Notes: generated by a model not told the origin, from the sequence alone. A stretch of DNA of 64,000 nucleotides from Duganella sp. SG902 (GCF_013376005.1 NZ_JABMJK010000001.1:124001-188000); one strand, 5' to 3'. Counted from the stretch's first letter, positions 54,731-63,365 are shown. Numbers and translations: made by a program.

Positions 54731-57667
54731 TCAGAACTTGGTGCGCACGCCCAGGTAGTACGAGCGGCCGATGATGTCGTAGGTCGACGCCAGCGTCAGG
54801 TTCTGGTTACCCGGCACATACGCGGGATCGCGGTTGAACAGGTTGTTGATGCCGGCGCGCAGCGTGACGTTCTTGGTCAGCGAGTAGCGCACGCCAAGGT
54901 CGAAGATGTCGTACTTGGCCACGCCGGCGGTCGGGCTGGCGGGACGGGTCACGGTGGTGACGTCGTCCATCGCCGGGATATGGCGCCAGCGCAGATTGCC
55001 GGAGAAGGCGCCCAGATCGTAGCGGAAGGTGACGGTCGACTGCCACGCCGGACGAATCACCGTATCCACCGTGCCCTTGAATTCCTTGATGGCGTCACCC
55101 GGCAGCGCCTGCGACTGATAGCTGTTGGTGAAGCTGACCGCCGTGTTGATGTTGAAGGTGCCCGCGTCCTTGGACAGGCCGACCGCCGACAGCGGGAAGC
55201 GCCAGTCCAGCTGCACATCCACGCCGGAAGTCTTCAGCAGGCCGAGGTTCAGGTACGGCGCCGACACTTGCGTCAGCAGGCCGTTGGCGTCGCGCGAGAT
55301 CAGCTGGCAGAACGCGTTGGCGGCCGAATAGCTCGGATTGGAACCATCGAGGTTGTAGCATTTGTTGAGCGCCGACGCCGCTGGCACCGCCGAAATGGTG
55401 TCCTTGATCTTGATGGTGTAGTAGTCGATCGAGCCGCTCAGCTGCGAGAACAGCGGCCATGGCAGCTGCGGCGTGAACACCAGCCCCAGGGTGCGCGTAT
55501 CGGCGACCTCCGGCTTCAGGTTCGGATTGCCGGAGGAGACGGTGGACGTGGCCACGGTCGGGAAGGTGTAGCTGTCGACCACATTGGACGGCACGCCGGT
55601 GGCCACGCACAAGGCGCGCAGTTGCGCGGCATTGGCGCCGGTGCGGGCGGCGGTGCGCACGTCGCAAGGCTCGCCGCCGTTAGGCGGGCTACCGAACTGC
55701 ACCTGGTTGCCGCTGGCGGCGCTATACAGCTCCCCGATATTGGGGGCGCGGATGGCGTGCTGGATGCCGCCGCGCACCAGCCAGTTCTTCACCGGCGTCC
55801 ATTCCAGTTCCACCTTGTAGGTGCCGGCGTTGACGCCGGTATCGTAGTTGGAATGGCGGTAGCCCGGCGTGATGCCCAGCGACTTGGCGAACGGCGCGTC
55901 CGCCAGCAGCGGGATGCGCAGCTCCAGCGCCACTTCCTTCACCGAGGTCCGGCCCGACGAGCGCTGCGACGCGATCACCGCCTCGATGTTTTGCGCCGCC
56001 AGTTGCGAATCCGGCACGTAGTCGTAGGTGTTCTTGCGGTAGTTGGCCGATGCCGAGAACTGCATCTCGCCGGCCGGCAGCGTGGCCAGCGTGCCTTGCA
56101 AACTGGCTTCGGCGATGCGCTGGCTCAGGGTTTCGCGGCTCAGCGCATTGGTGGAGATGTAATTGCGGCACGCGTCCGACAGCGAGCGCGAATTCGCGTC
56201 GCCAAAAGGATTGAAGCCGCCCGCGCAGATCGAGGCGCCGCCGTCCTTGGCGTTCAGCAGTTCCTGCACGCGCGAGGTCAGCACCGCGTTGAACTGGGTC
56301 TGGTCGTGCACCGTACGGTCAGCCGAGACGTAGGCGTCCCAGCTCCAGTCGCGGAACGGCAGATCGCCGCGCGCGCCGACGATCAACTGGTCGACCGTAT
56401 AAGCCTCGTCCCACTGCTTGTTCGGCACCCCGACAAAGCGGCTATTCCACAGGAACGGCGCGGTCGGATCGGGACGCGAAGCCAGGATGGTTTTCAGGTC
56501 GGCCGGGACGAAGGGATTGGACAACGGCACCAAGGTGTTGGCGCCCTGCCCGAACTGCGTCAGCGTGCGGCCGGAATTGGTGTGCGCCACCGAGCGCGTA
56601 TGCAGGAACTGGGCATAGCCGGTCAGCTCGGGCGTGAAACGGTAGTCCAGTTTCTCAAACAGGCTTTCGCGGCGCAGGCCATTCAGCAGGTCATTCTGGA
56701 TCAGCACCGGCATGCGCACGTTGCCGCCGATGATGGCGTAGGCGCCGCTGGTGACGCCCTGGTAGTTGACCGCGCCGCTCTGGCTGAACAGCGTGCCATT
56801 GTCGTTGAAGCCGAGGTTATTGGTGCGCGGGACGGTGGCGCTCACGCCGTATTTGGAGAATACGCTGTTGACGGCGGCCTGCGTCGGCAGGTTGTTGGCC
56901 GCCGGCAGATAGGTGCTGGTGCCCAGGTAGCTCGACGGCACGCCCAGCGCGAAGAACGGCCGCGCGCGGCCCGGCAGGCTTTCGCGATCGTCATAGCTGA
57001 CCGAGAACAGCGAGAAGCCCTTGCCCTCATCGAATTCGGTGCCGGCCGTGAGCGACGGGCTGACTTTGCGCAGATCGCCCTTTTGCGAGTTTCCGTACTG
57101 GACGTCGAACACGATGCCCTTCATCTTGCGCAGCGATTTGAAGTTGATCACGCCCGACATGGCGTCCGAACCGTAGACAGCGGAGGCGCCGCCGCTGATG
57201 GTCTCGATGCCGTCGATCACCGCCTGCGGCACGGTATTGATGTCTACCTGGCCGAAGGCGCTGGCCAGCGGCAGGCGGCGGCCATCCAGCAGCACCAGGT
57301 TGCGGTTGTCGCCCAGGCCGCGCAAGTCCAGCGTGGCGCGCGCGCCTGTGCCCTGCCCGCCGGTGGCGGCGGTGCCGGACGGCGTGAACTGCGGCAGCTG
57401 GTTCAGCGTCGCTTCCAGCGTGACGTTGCCGCTTTCCTGCAGCACGTCCTTGGTGGTGGCGACGATGGGGCTGGGCGAGGTGTAGTTGCGGGTGGCGATG
57501 CGCGAGCCGGTGATCACCACCGATTCCATCTTCGGCATCTCCTCGACCGCCGGCATGGGCGGCGCTTCCGCCGCGGTCTGCGCCTGCGCGCTGATCACGG
57601 CGCTAAAACCGAGCACACTGCTCTTCAGGGCGAAGCCTTGCCACGCACCGATGCGAATCTTGTTCAT
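54731..57667 (-). CDS. Large TonB-dependent receptor of the quinate module
   Basis: This 978-residue receptor has an N-terminal signal, a short Pro/Ala-rich linker, a plug (ESVVITGSRIATRNYTSPSP, LRGLGDNRNLVLLDGRRLPL, ETISGGASAVYGSDAMSGVI) and a barrel ending GRSYYLGVRTKF. The length and plug are typical of receptors for plant carbohydrates and other organic molecules, not siderophores. Its gene has the third TetR-type operator upstream, which ties it to quinate/shikimate ester use. Confidence 0.9.
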   Translation of the reverse strand: MNKIRIGAWQGFALKSSVLGFSAVISAQAQTAAEAPPMPAVEEMPKMESVVITGSRIATRNYTSPSPIVATTKDVLQESGNVTLEATLNQLPQFTPSGTAATGGQGTGARATLDLRGLGDNRNLVLLDGRRLPLASAFGQVDINTVPQAVIDGIETISGGASAVYGSDAMSGVINFKSLRKMKGIVFDVQYGNSQKGDLRKVSPSLTAGTEFDEGKGFSLFSVSYDDRESLPGRARPFFALGVPSSYLGTSTYLPAANNLPTQAAVNSVFSKYGVSATVPRTNNLGFNDNGTLFSQSGAVNYQGVTSGAYAIIGGNVRMPVLIQNDLLNGLRRESLFEKLDYRFTPELTGYAQFLHTRSVAHTNSGRTLTQFGQGANTLVPLSNPFVPADLKTILASRPDPTAPFLWNSRFVGVPNKQWDEAYTVDQLIVGARGDLPFRDWSWDAYVSADRTVHDQTQFNAVLTSRVQELLNAKDGGASICAGGFNPFGDANSRSLSDACRNYISTNALSRETLSQRIAEASLQGTLATLPAGEMQFSASANYRKNTYDYVPDSQLAAQNIEAVIASQRSSGRTSVKEVALELRIPLLADAPFAKSLGITPGYRHSNYDTGVNAGTYKVELEWTPVKNWLVRGGIQHAIRAPNIGELYSAASGNQVQFGSPPNGGEPCDVRTAARTGANAAQLRALCVATGVPSNVVDSYTFPTVATSTVSSGNPNLKPEVADTRTLGLVFTPQLPWPLFSQLSGSIDYYTIKIKDTISAVPAASALNKCYNLDGSNPSYSAANAFCQLISRDANGLLTQVSAPYLNLGLLKTSGVDVQLDWRFPLSAVGLSKDAGTFNINTAVSFTNSYQSQALPGDAIKEFKGTVDTVIRPAWQSTVTFRYDLGAFSGNLRWRHIPAMDDVTTVTRPASPTAGVAKYDIFDLGVRYSLTKNVTLRAGINNLFNRDPAYVPGNQNLTLASTYDIIGRSYYLGVRTKF

Positions 57668-57712
57668 CTGCTGTCTCCGTCGTTGTGGTTGTTTTTTTGA
57701 TCCTGAGCAGAC

Positions 57713-57740
57713 ATTACACTAACTAGATAGTTAACTTCAA
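57713..57740 (-). promoter_or_regulatory. TetR-type promoter/operator 3 (TonB receptor)
   Basis: On the minus strand the segment contains -35 TTGAAG, the 16-bp dyad TTAACTATCTAGTTAG with the perfect core TAACTA-TC-TAGTTA, and -10 TGTAAT. It stands 45 bp upstream of the receptor start. Among the three sites it has the best promoter hexamers. Confidence 0.82.
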
Positions 57741-57762
57741 ATAGATTCTTTGCGCGGGCCAT

Positions 57763-57794
57763 AAAAAAATCGCGCCGCACAGGTGCGGCGCGAT
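57763..57794 (-). terminator. Rho-independent terminator of the van operon
   Basis: A perfect 12-bp stem pairs ATCGCGCCGCAC with GTGCGGCGCGAT around a tiny AG loop. In the leftward direction it is followed by a U-run (seven A in the plus strand at 57763-57769). It lies 26 bp after the stop of the Liv-type binding protein and separates the van operon from the quinate module. Confidence 0.88.
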
Positions 57795-57820
57795 GCTTGC
57801 GTGTTTATTCCACCACAGAT

Positions 57821-59005
57821 TTATACGCCGGGATCGCGCACTTTCTCGACCTGGTCGAACTCCACGTTGAACCATGCGCCGCCCACCGCTTCCGCCTTGC
57901 GGATGTAGACCGTCTGCACGATGTCGCGCGTGGCGGCGTCGATGCTGACCGGGCCGCGCACGCTGGTCCAGGCCATGCCCTTCATCGCCGCCAACAGTTT
58001 GTCGCCGTTGCTGTCGCCGCCCGTTTGCTTCAGCGCCTGGTACAGCAGGTGCATGCCGTCGTAGGCGCCGACCGAGTGGAAGTTGGGGCGCATGCCCTTG
58101 TTTGCCTTGGTGAAGGCCTCGACGTAAGCCTTGTTCTCCGCCGATGGGTGCGCGGCCGAGTAATGGTGGCTGCTCACCACACCCGCCGCCGCGGGGCCGA
58201 TGCTGGCCATCAGGTCGTCGTCCAGCACGTCGCCGGTGCAGATCAGGCGAATGCCGGCGGCGGCCAGGCCACGGTCGGTGAACTGCTTGAGCACAGCCGC
58301 GCCCTCGCCCGACGGGACGAACACGAACAGCGCGTCCGGCTTCAGGTCCTTCACCTTGGCCAGGAACGGCGCGTAGTCCGGGTTGCGCAGCGGCGCGCGC
58401 AGGCTGTCCACCACCTTGCCGCCCGCTTCGGTGAAGTCCTTGACGAAGACCTTCTCGGCGTCCAGACCGGGGCCGTAGTCGCTGACGAAAGTCACCACGT
58501 TCTTGATCTTGTTCCTGCCGGCCCATTGCGCCATCGGCGCGGTGACCTGCGCCAGCGTGAAGCCTGTACGCACGATGTAGGGCGAGCGTTGCGGAATCAC
58601 CGAGGTGGCCGCGGCCATCACGATCATCGGCACCTTGGCCTGGGTGGCCACCGGCGCGGCGGCGAACGCCAGCGGCGTCAGGCCGAAACCGGCCAGCACC
58701 TGCACCTTGTCGCGCGAGACCAGTTCCTGCGCCAGCCGCTTGGTGACGTCCGGCGCCACGCCGCCATCGTCCTTCAGGATGATTTCGACCGGACGGCCGC
58801 CCGCCACACTGCCGTTCTGCTGCATGTACAGCTTGACGGCGGCCTCGATCTGGCGGCCGGTGGAGGCGAACGGACCGGACATCGGCACGATCAGGCCCAC
58901 CTTCAGCGGCTCGGCGGCATGGCTGATGGATGGCAGCACGCCCGCCGACAGCGCGGCCGCGCCGAGCAGGATGTGGCGGCGCTGGCTATTGATATGTTCA
59001 GTCAT
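57821..59005 (-). CDS. Branched-chain amino acid/aromatic-type ABC substrate-binding protein
   Basis: The ATG at 59005 follows GGAGACCCC; the 394-residue protein has an exported N-terminus (SQRRHILLGAAALSAGVLPS) and a LivJ-type fold (LKVGLIVPMSGPFASTGRQI, DVTKRLAQELVSRDKVQVLA, PMIVMAAATSVIPQRSPYIV). Proteins of this group bind branched-chain amino acids or aromatic acids. It is third in the vanA-vanB transcript and is followed by a terminator, so vanillate or a related methoxy-aromatic acid is a likely ligand. Its membrane and ATPase parts may be the livGF genes at the right edge. Confidence 0.88.
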   Translation of the reverse strand: MTEHINSQRRHILLGAAALSAGVLPSISHAAEPLKVGLIVPMSGPFASTGRQIEAAVKLYMQQNGSVAGGRPVEIILKDDGGVAPDVTKRLAQELVSRDKVQVLAGFGLTPLAFAAAPVATQAKVPMIVMAAATSVIPQRSPYIVRTGFTLAQVTAPMAQWAGRNKIKNVVTFVSDYGPGLDAEKVFVKDFTEAGGKVVDSLRAPLRNPDYAPFLAKVKDLKPDALFVFVPSGEGAAVLKQFTDRGLAAAGIRLICTGDVLDDDLMASIGPAAAGVVSSHHYSAAHPSAENKAYVEAFTKANKGMRPNFHSVGAYDGMHLLYQALKQTGGDSNGDKLLAAMKGMAWTSVRGPVSIDAATRDIVQTVYIRKAEAVGGAWFNVEFDQVEKVRDPGV

Positions 59006-59024
59006 GGGGTCTCCTTTTCTCTTT

Positions 59025-59984
59025 TTATAAATCCAGCAGCAGGGTGGCGCTCCTGGAACGCGAACAGCAAGGGGTAAACTGGTCGTTGGCGGCCTGCTCT
59101 TCCTCGGTGAGATACAGGTCGCGGTGGTCCGGCACGCCGTCCAGCACGCGCGTGAGGCAAGTGCCGCACACACCCTGCTCGCAGGATGCGGGCACGAACA
59201 CGCCGGCGTCGGACAGCACCTGCAGCACGGTGCGGCCGACGGGAACGGTGTAGCACGCGCCGTTCGACGCCAGCTTGACGTCGAACGGCTGGTCGCCCTC
59301 CACCGGCGCGCCGGCGGCATCGGCGCCGAAATATTCAAGGTGCAGCTGGTTCTCGGGCCAGCCCAGCGCAGCGGCGCTGGCCTTGACGTAGCTGATGAAG
59401 CCCGCCGGCCCGCAGAAGTAGATATGGGTGCCGCGCTCCAGCCCCGCCAGCAGCGCCGGCAGGTCCAGCGGCCGCGCGCTGTCGTGATGGAAGCGCACCT
59501 GCGCGGCGTAGGGTGCGTTCAGGATGCGGTCGCGGAAGGCGGTGCGCTCGGGGGAGCGGGTGCAATAATGCATCTCGAACGGCGCCCCCTGCGCCGACAA
59601 GGTCTCCGCCATCGCCAGCAGCGGCGTGACGCCGATGCCGCCGGCCAGCAGCAGGCTGCGTGGCGCATCCACCAGCGGAAAGTGGTTGCGCGGCGCGCTG
59701 ATGGTCAGTTTCGCGCCGGCCTGGATCTGATCGTGCATGGCCCGCGAACCGCCGCGCGAGGAAGGATCGCGCAGCACGCCGATCACGTAGCGGTGGCGCT
59801 CATGTGGCGGATTGCACAGCGAGTACTGGCGCACGATGCCGGGCGCCACGTGCACGTCGATGTGCGCGCCCGCCGTGAAAGCTGGAAGCTGCGCACCGTC
59901 CACGCTCACCAGCTCATAGCTGCAGATGTCCTCAGCCTCGTTGGCGCGGCGCTCCACGCGCACTTCCAGCAGTTCGGTGCTCAT
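59025..59984 (-). CDS. vanB: Vanillate O-demethylase reductase subunit
   Basis: The ATG at 59984 follows AGGAGAAGACGGC and overlaps the vanA stop (ATGA); the protein is 319 residues. It has an FMN/NAD-binding reductase part (GIVRQYSLCNPPHERHRYVI, LLLAGGIGVTPLLAMAETL, YFCGPAGFISYV) and a C-terminal plant-type 2Fe-2S domain with CEQGVCGTC and a later Cys in QFTPCCSRS. It passes electrons from NADH to the VanA oxygenase. Confidence 0.9.
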   Translation of the reverse strand: MSTELLEVRVERRANEAEDICSYELVSVDGAQLPAFTAGAHIDVHVAPGIVRQYSLCNPPHERHRYVIGVLRDPSSRGGSRAMHDQIQAGAKLTISAPRNHFPLVDAPRSLLLAGGIGVTPLLAMAETLSAQGAPFEMHYCTRSPERTAFRDRILNAPYAAQVRFHHDSARPLDLPALLAGLERGTHIYFCGPAGFISYVKASAAALGWPENQLHLEYFGADAAGAPVEGDQPFDVKLASNGACYTVPVGRTVLQVLSDAGVFVPASCEQGVCGTCLTRVLDGVPDHRDLYLTEEEQAANDQFTPCCSRSRSATLLLDL

Positions 59985-61012
59985 GCCGTCTTCTCCTGCT
60001 CCAGCCATTGGTCAAGGATGCGGCGCGACTGCACGCCGCCGGCGTCGATGTTCAGCATCAGCAGCTTGCGCTCCGGGTGGCGCAGGATGTTCTGCTGCTG
60101 CTGTTCCAGCATCTCGCGGTCTTCAGCGAAGATCTTACCCTGTCCTTCACGGATGGTGGCGGTCAGTTCCTTGTCTTCCGGCTTGAAGTTGCGCGCCATG
60201 CCCCAGAAGTACCAGTGCGAGGTCTCCGTTTCCGGCGTGATGAAGTCCACCACGATGCTGGAAGCCTTGTGTTCCGGCGCGGCGTCGTAGCCGCCCTTGC
60301 CCGCGTGCGCCACGCCGACTTCAATCATCACATGGCTGGGCGGCGAGAAGCGGCAGATCTGCCAGCGGTCGACCGGCACGTCGTCCGCCAGGCCGTTGCC
60401 GCGCAGGGCCGCGCGCCAGAACGGCGGCGCCATGATGTTTTCCATGTAGCGGCTGGTGATGACCTGCTCGCCCTCGACCCGCGTGTTCACCGGCGCCTCG
60501 TCGATCTCCTTCTGGCCGATGCTGGACGCGTGCACATAGGTCTCGTGCGTCAGGTCCATCAGGTTGTCGATCATCAGGCGGTACTCGCAGTTGATGTGAT
60601 ACAGGCCGCCGCCATAGGCCCACTCGGGATTGTCGGCCCATTCCAGGTGATGGATCAGCGCCGGATCGGCCTTCTCCTTGTCGCCGGTCCAGACCCAGAT
60701 GAAGCCATAGCGCTCCTCCACCGGGTAGCTGCGGATGCACGGGAAGCCGCGCACGCGCTGCCCCGGCATGCTGACCACCTTGCCGTCGCAGCCCATCTCC
60801 AGCCCGTGGTAGCCGCACACCAGCTGCCCTTCGCGCACAAAGCCCAGCGACAGCGGCGCGCCGCGATGCGGGCAGAAATCCTCCACCGCGGCCACCTTCC
60901 CTTCCGCGCCGCGATAGAACACGATCTTCTCGCCGCAGATGGTGCGGCCCAGCGGCTTGCCGTCGATTTCGTCCGGCGTGCAGGCCACATACCAGGTATT
61001 TTTCGGGAACAT
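59981..61012 (-). CDS. vanA: Vanillate O-demethylase oxygenase subunit (Rieske)
   Basis: The 343-residue protein has a Rieske centre with Cys47 and His49 (FCPHRGAPLSLG) and Cys66 and His69 (VCGYHGLEMG). The mononuclear-iron region is seen in MIDNLMDLTHETYVHASSIG. I start at the ATG at 61012 (MFPKNTWYVACTPDEID), as in known VanA proteins. With VanB it converts vanillate to protocatechuate and formaldehyde. The gene is divergent from a MarR gene, with a strong dyad between them. Confidence 0.92.
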   Translation of the reverse strand: MFPKNTWYVACTPDEIDGKPLGRTICGEKIVFYRGAEGKVAAVEDFCPHRGAPLSLGFVREGQLVCGYHGLEMGCDGKVVSMPGQRVRGFPCIRSYPVEERYGFIWVWTGDKEKADPALIHHLEWADNPEWAYGGGLYHINCEYRLMIDNLMDLTHETYVHASSIGQKEIDEAPVNTRVEGEQVITSRYMENIMAPPFWRAALRGNGLADDVPVDRWQICRFSPPSHVMIEVGVAHAGKGGYDAAPEHKASSIVVDFITPETETSHWYFWGMARNFKPEDKELTATIREGQGKIFAEDREMLEQQQQNILRHPERKLLMLNIDAGGVQSRRILDQWLEQEKTA

Positions 61013-61033
61013 TCTGTCTCCTTGTGCTTTAAT

Positions 61034-61049
61034 ATTCAGTACACTGAAT
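61034..61049. promoter_or_regulatory. Candidate MarR operator in the vanA/marR gap
   Basis: ATTCAGTACACTGAAT is a dyad with perfect 7-bp arms around AC. Just downstream, TAGTACAGTACAGG holds a second short repeat, GTACAGTAC. Both are in the 99-bp gap between vanA and the MarR gene, 22 bp from the vanA start. The position fits a repressor site for the divergent pair. Confidence 0.65.
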
Positions 61050-61111
61050 GTAGTACAGTACAGGCGCGAAGTAAACCACTTTAAATGCGGCACCGCACAA
61101 CCGAGAACCCC

Positions 61112-61594
61112 ATGCCAGAAACCGAAAGCCAATTAATCAACCTGTATGAACATCCGGGCCACTTGCTGCGCCGCGCGCAGCAAATCTCGGTGTCGATTTT
61201 TTACGACGAAATGGGCACCGAGCTGACGCCGGTGCAGTACGCGATGCTGCGCAACCTGGCGGCGCAGCCGGGCATCGACCAGGTGTCGCTGGCTGCCGCC
61301 ACCGGCATCGATACCTCGACCGGCGCCACCGTGTGCGCGCGCCTGGAGGAGAAAGGCCTGTTGGAGCGCAAGGTGATACCGACCAACCGCCGTCAGCGCG
61401 CGCTGACCATCACCGCCGAGGGCGAGCAGCTGCTGGAGGCCTTGATCCCCGGCTCGCAGCGTCTGCGCCGGCGCATCCTCGCGCCGCTGACCGGCCCGGA
61501 ACAATTGCAATTCATGGAACTGTTGACCAAGCTGGTACAAGAAAACAACGAACAAAGCCGCGCACCGCTCGCGCCGCGCGACACAGTGCGCTAG
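61112..61594 (+). CDS. MarR-family regulator of the van operon
   Basis: The 160-residue protein (start MPETESQLINLYEHPGH at 61112, behind GAGAACCCC; an ATG at 61085 would add 9 residues) has the winged-helix MarR fold: LTPVQYAMLRNLAAQPGIDQ, TGIDTSTGATVCARLEEKGL and the wing PTNRRQRALTIT. It is divergent from vanA. It probably represses vanAB and itself, with vanillate as inducer. Vanillate operons elsewhere are often controlled by GntR-type VanR, so the MarR type is worth noting. Confidence 0.9.
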   Translation: MPETESQLINLYEHPGHLLRRAQQISVSIFYDEMGTELTPVQYAMLRNLAAQPGIDQVSLAAATGIDTSTGATVCARLEEKGLLERKVIPTNRRQRALTITAEGEQLLEALIPGSQRLRRRILAPLTGPEQLQFMELLTKLVQENNEQSRAPLAPRDTVR

Positions 61595-61649
61595 CATAGG
61601 TCTTGCCGGAACACCGGCGTGCTGGCCACATAAAACACAGGAGACCATA

Positions 61650-62105
61650 ATGAAATTCACCCAGTTGACCGCTGCCGTTGCGCTGGTGGCGATGTCTGGT
61701 GCATACGCCCAGGAAGCCGAACGTGCCGCAGCCATGGCGCTTGCGGACAAGGCGGTTGCCAATATTCAGAAGAAGGGCGTGGAAGAAGCCTGCAAGGACT
61801 TTGTCGATCCCAAGGCGGGCTATATCCAGGGCGACGTATATGTCGTGGTGCAGGACATGCAATGCAAGATGGTCTGCCACGCCACCATCCCGCGCATGAA
61901 CGGCAAGGACATGATCGAGCTGAAAGACGCCAACGGCAAGTACTTCACCAAGGACATGCGCGCCGTGGCCATGTCGGGCAAGCCTGGGTGGGTTGATTAT
62001 GTGTGGCCGAATCCAACCTCGAAAGTGTTGGAGCCCAAGTCGGCGTATGTCCGCAAGGCGGATGACAAGTACATGGTAAGCGTTGGCATCTACACCAAAA
62101 AATAA
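61650..62105 (+). CDS. Periplasmic single-Cache-domain protein, copy 1
   Basis: The 151-residue protein has signal peptide MKFTQLTAAVALVAMSGAYAQ and a single Cache-type domain: DKAVANIQKKGVEEACKDF, DPKAGYIQGDVYVVVQDMQ, NGKDMIELKDANGKYFTKD, KPGWVDYVWPNP and SVGIYTKK. GGAGACCATA precedes the ATG. Free Cache proteins of this type have no membrane or output domain. It may act as a periplasmic ligand-binding partner of a receptor, but no partner is seen. It is the first of two tandem paralogues. Confidence 0.85.
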   Translation: MKFTQLTAAVALVAMSGAYAQEAERAAAMALADKAVANIQKKGVEEACKDFVDPKAGYIQGDVYVVVQDMQCKMVCHATIPRMNGKDMIELKDANGKYFTKDMRAVAMSGKPGWVDYVWPNPTSKVLEPKSAYVRKADDKYMVSVGIYTKK

Positions 62106-62119
62106 ATCAGGGGGATATC

Positions 62120-62569
62120 ATGAAACTCAGTCATTTGACCGCCGCCCTTGTGCTGGCTGCCGCCCTGCCTGCGTTTGCGCAGGACAAACAGGAAGCCATC
62201 GCGCTGGTCGACAAGGCGGTGGCCAACATCCAGAAAAAAAGTATCGAAGACGCGTGCAAGGATTTCGCCGATCCGAAAGGCGGCTATATCCAGGGCGAGC
62301 TGTACGTGTTCGTGTACGAGGCGAACGGCTTCATGAAATGCCATGCCACGAATTCCAAGCTGAACAACAAGGACATGAACCAGCTGCGCGACGCCAACGG
62401 CAAATACTTCTCGAAAGAGATGCGCGACCTGGCCATGTCGGGCAAGACCGGCTGGGTGGATTATGTGTGGGTCAATCCAGTGAGCAAAGAGCTGGAGCCG
62501 AAGTCCTCCTACGTGAAAAAGGTGAACGACAAATATTTCGTTGGCGTGGGCATCTACACCAAGAAGTAA
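62120..62569 (+). CDS. Periplasmic single-Cache-domain protein, copy 2
   Basis: The 149-residue protein is a paralogue of the preceding one, with a signal peptide (MKLSHLTAALVLAAALPAFAQ) and the same blocks: DKAVANIQKKSIEDACKDF, GGYIQGELYVFVYEANGFM, NKDMNQLRDANGKYFSKEM, KTGWVDYVWVNP and GVGIYTKK. GGGGGATATC precedes the ATG and the gap is only 14 bp, so they form an operon from a tandem duplication. The middle variable region differs most, suggesting a different ligand. Confidence 0.85.
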   Translation: MKLSHLTAALVLAAALPAFAQDKQEAIALVDKAVANIQKKSIEDACKDFADPKGGYIQGELYVFVYEANGFMKCHATNSKLNNKDMNQLRDANGKYFSKEMRDLAMSGKTGWVDYVWVNPVSKELEPKSSYVKKVNDKYFVGVGIYTKK

Positions 62570-62573
62570 GCCA

Positions 62574-62662
62574 CGTCGTTCCGGCGAAGGCCGGAACCCA
62601 TGGAACATATGCGCTGTGTTATCGCATACGTTCTATGGGCCCCGGCCTTCGCCGGGGCGACG
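62574..62662. repeat. Palindromic repeat between convergent genes
   Basis: Outer arms begin CGTCGTTCCGGCGAAGGCCG on the left and end GGCCTTCGCCGGGGCGACG on the right, each being a hairpin in itself. The middle is TGGAAC...GTTCTA, also paired. It fills the gap between the second Cache gene and livF and may end both transcripts. It belongs to the same general style as the inner part of 44706-44846 (small REP-like hairpins in pairs). Confidence 0.6.
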
Positions 62663-62663
62663 T

Positions 62664-63365
62664 TCAGGCGACAGCGACCAGTTTATCGAGCTTATCGCCG
62701 TCCGCCAGCAAGCTGGCGCTGTCCGAGTCGTGCACGATGCGGCCGCGATCCAGCACGATGGCGCGCTGCGTCAGCGACAGCGCCAGGCGCGCATGCTGCT
62801 CCACCACGATCACCGACATCCCCTCCTCCTGCACCAGCTTGCGAATCACGCGCACCAGCTCCTGCACGATGATCGGCGCCAGGCCCTCCATCGGCTCGTC
62901 CAGCAGCAGGATGCGCGGATTGGTCATCAGCGCGCGCGCGATCGCCACCATCTGCTGCTCGCCGCCCGACAACTGATTGCCCATGTTGTTGCGGCGCTCG
63001 AACAGGCGCGGGAAGAGCTGATAGATCTTCTGCAGATTCCACGGCCCGGGACGCGCCACCACCGTCAAGTGCTCCTCCACCGTCAACGATGGGAACATAT
63101 GGCGCTCCTGCGGCACCCATCCCAGCCCCGCGCGCGAACGTTTGTGAGTCGACACCCGCGAGATGTCGCCGCCGGCCCAGCGGATGCTGCCCTTGTGCAG
63201 GCGCGTGAGACCCATCAGCGTCACCAGCAAACTGGTTTTGCCAACACCGTTACGGCCCAGCAGCGCCAGCGAATCGCCTTCCTTCAGCGTGAGCGACACG
63301 TCTTCCAATACGATGGACTCGCCATATCCGGCGGTGACCTTATCCAACACCAGCAGCTCAGTCAT
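62664..63365 (-). CDS. livF: Branched-chain amino acid-type ABC transporter ATP-binding protein LivF
   Basis: The 233-residue protein has Walker A LLGRNGVGKTSLLVTLMG, signature LSGGEQQMVAIARAL and Walker B ILLLDEPMEGLAP. The short LivF form lacks C-terminal extension. GGGAG precedes the ATG, and the start overlaps the LivG stop by 8 bp. With nearby van genes and a Liv-type binding protein, an aromatic-acid or amino-acid cargo is possible. Confidence 0.9.
   Translation of the reverse strand: MTELLVLDKVTAGYGESIVLEDVSLTLKEGDSLALLGRNGVGKTSLLVTLMGLTRLHKGSIRWAGGDISRVSTHKRSRAGLGWVPQERHMFPSLTVEEHLTVVARPGPWNLQKIYQLFPRLFERRNNMGNQLSGGEQQMVAIARALMTNPRILLLDEPMEGLAPIIVQELVRVIRKLVQEEGMSVIVVEQHARLALSLTQRAIVLDRGRIVHDSDSASLLADGDKLDKLVAVA

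Noticed and set aside
54980..57700. 906-codon rightward open frame opposite the large TonB receptor
   Set aside because: Same type of shadow; the promoter/operator at 57713 is oriented for the leftward gene.
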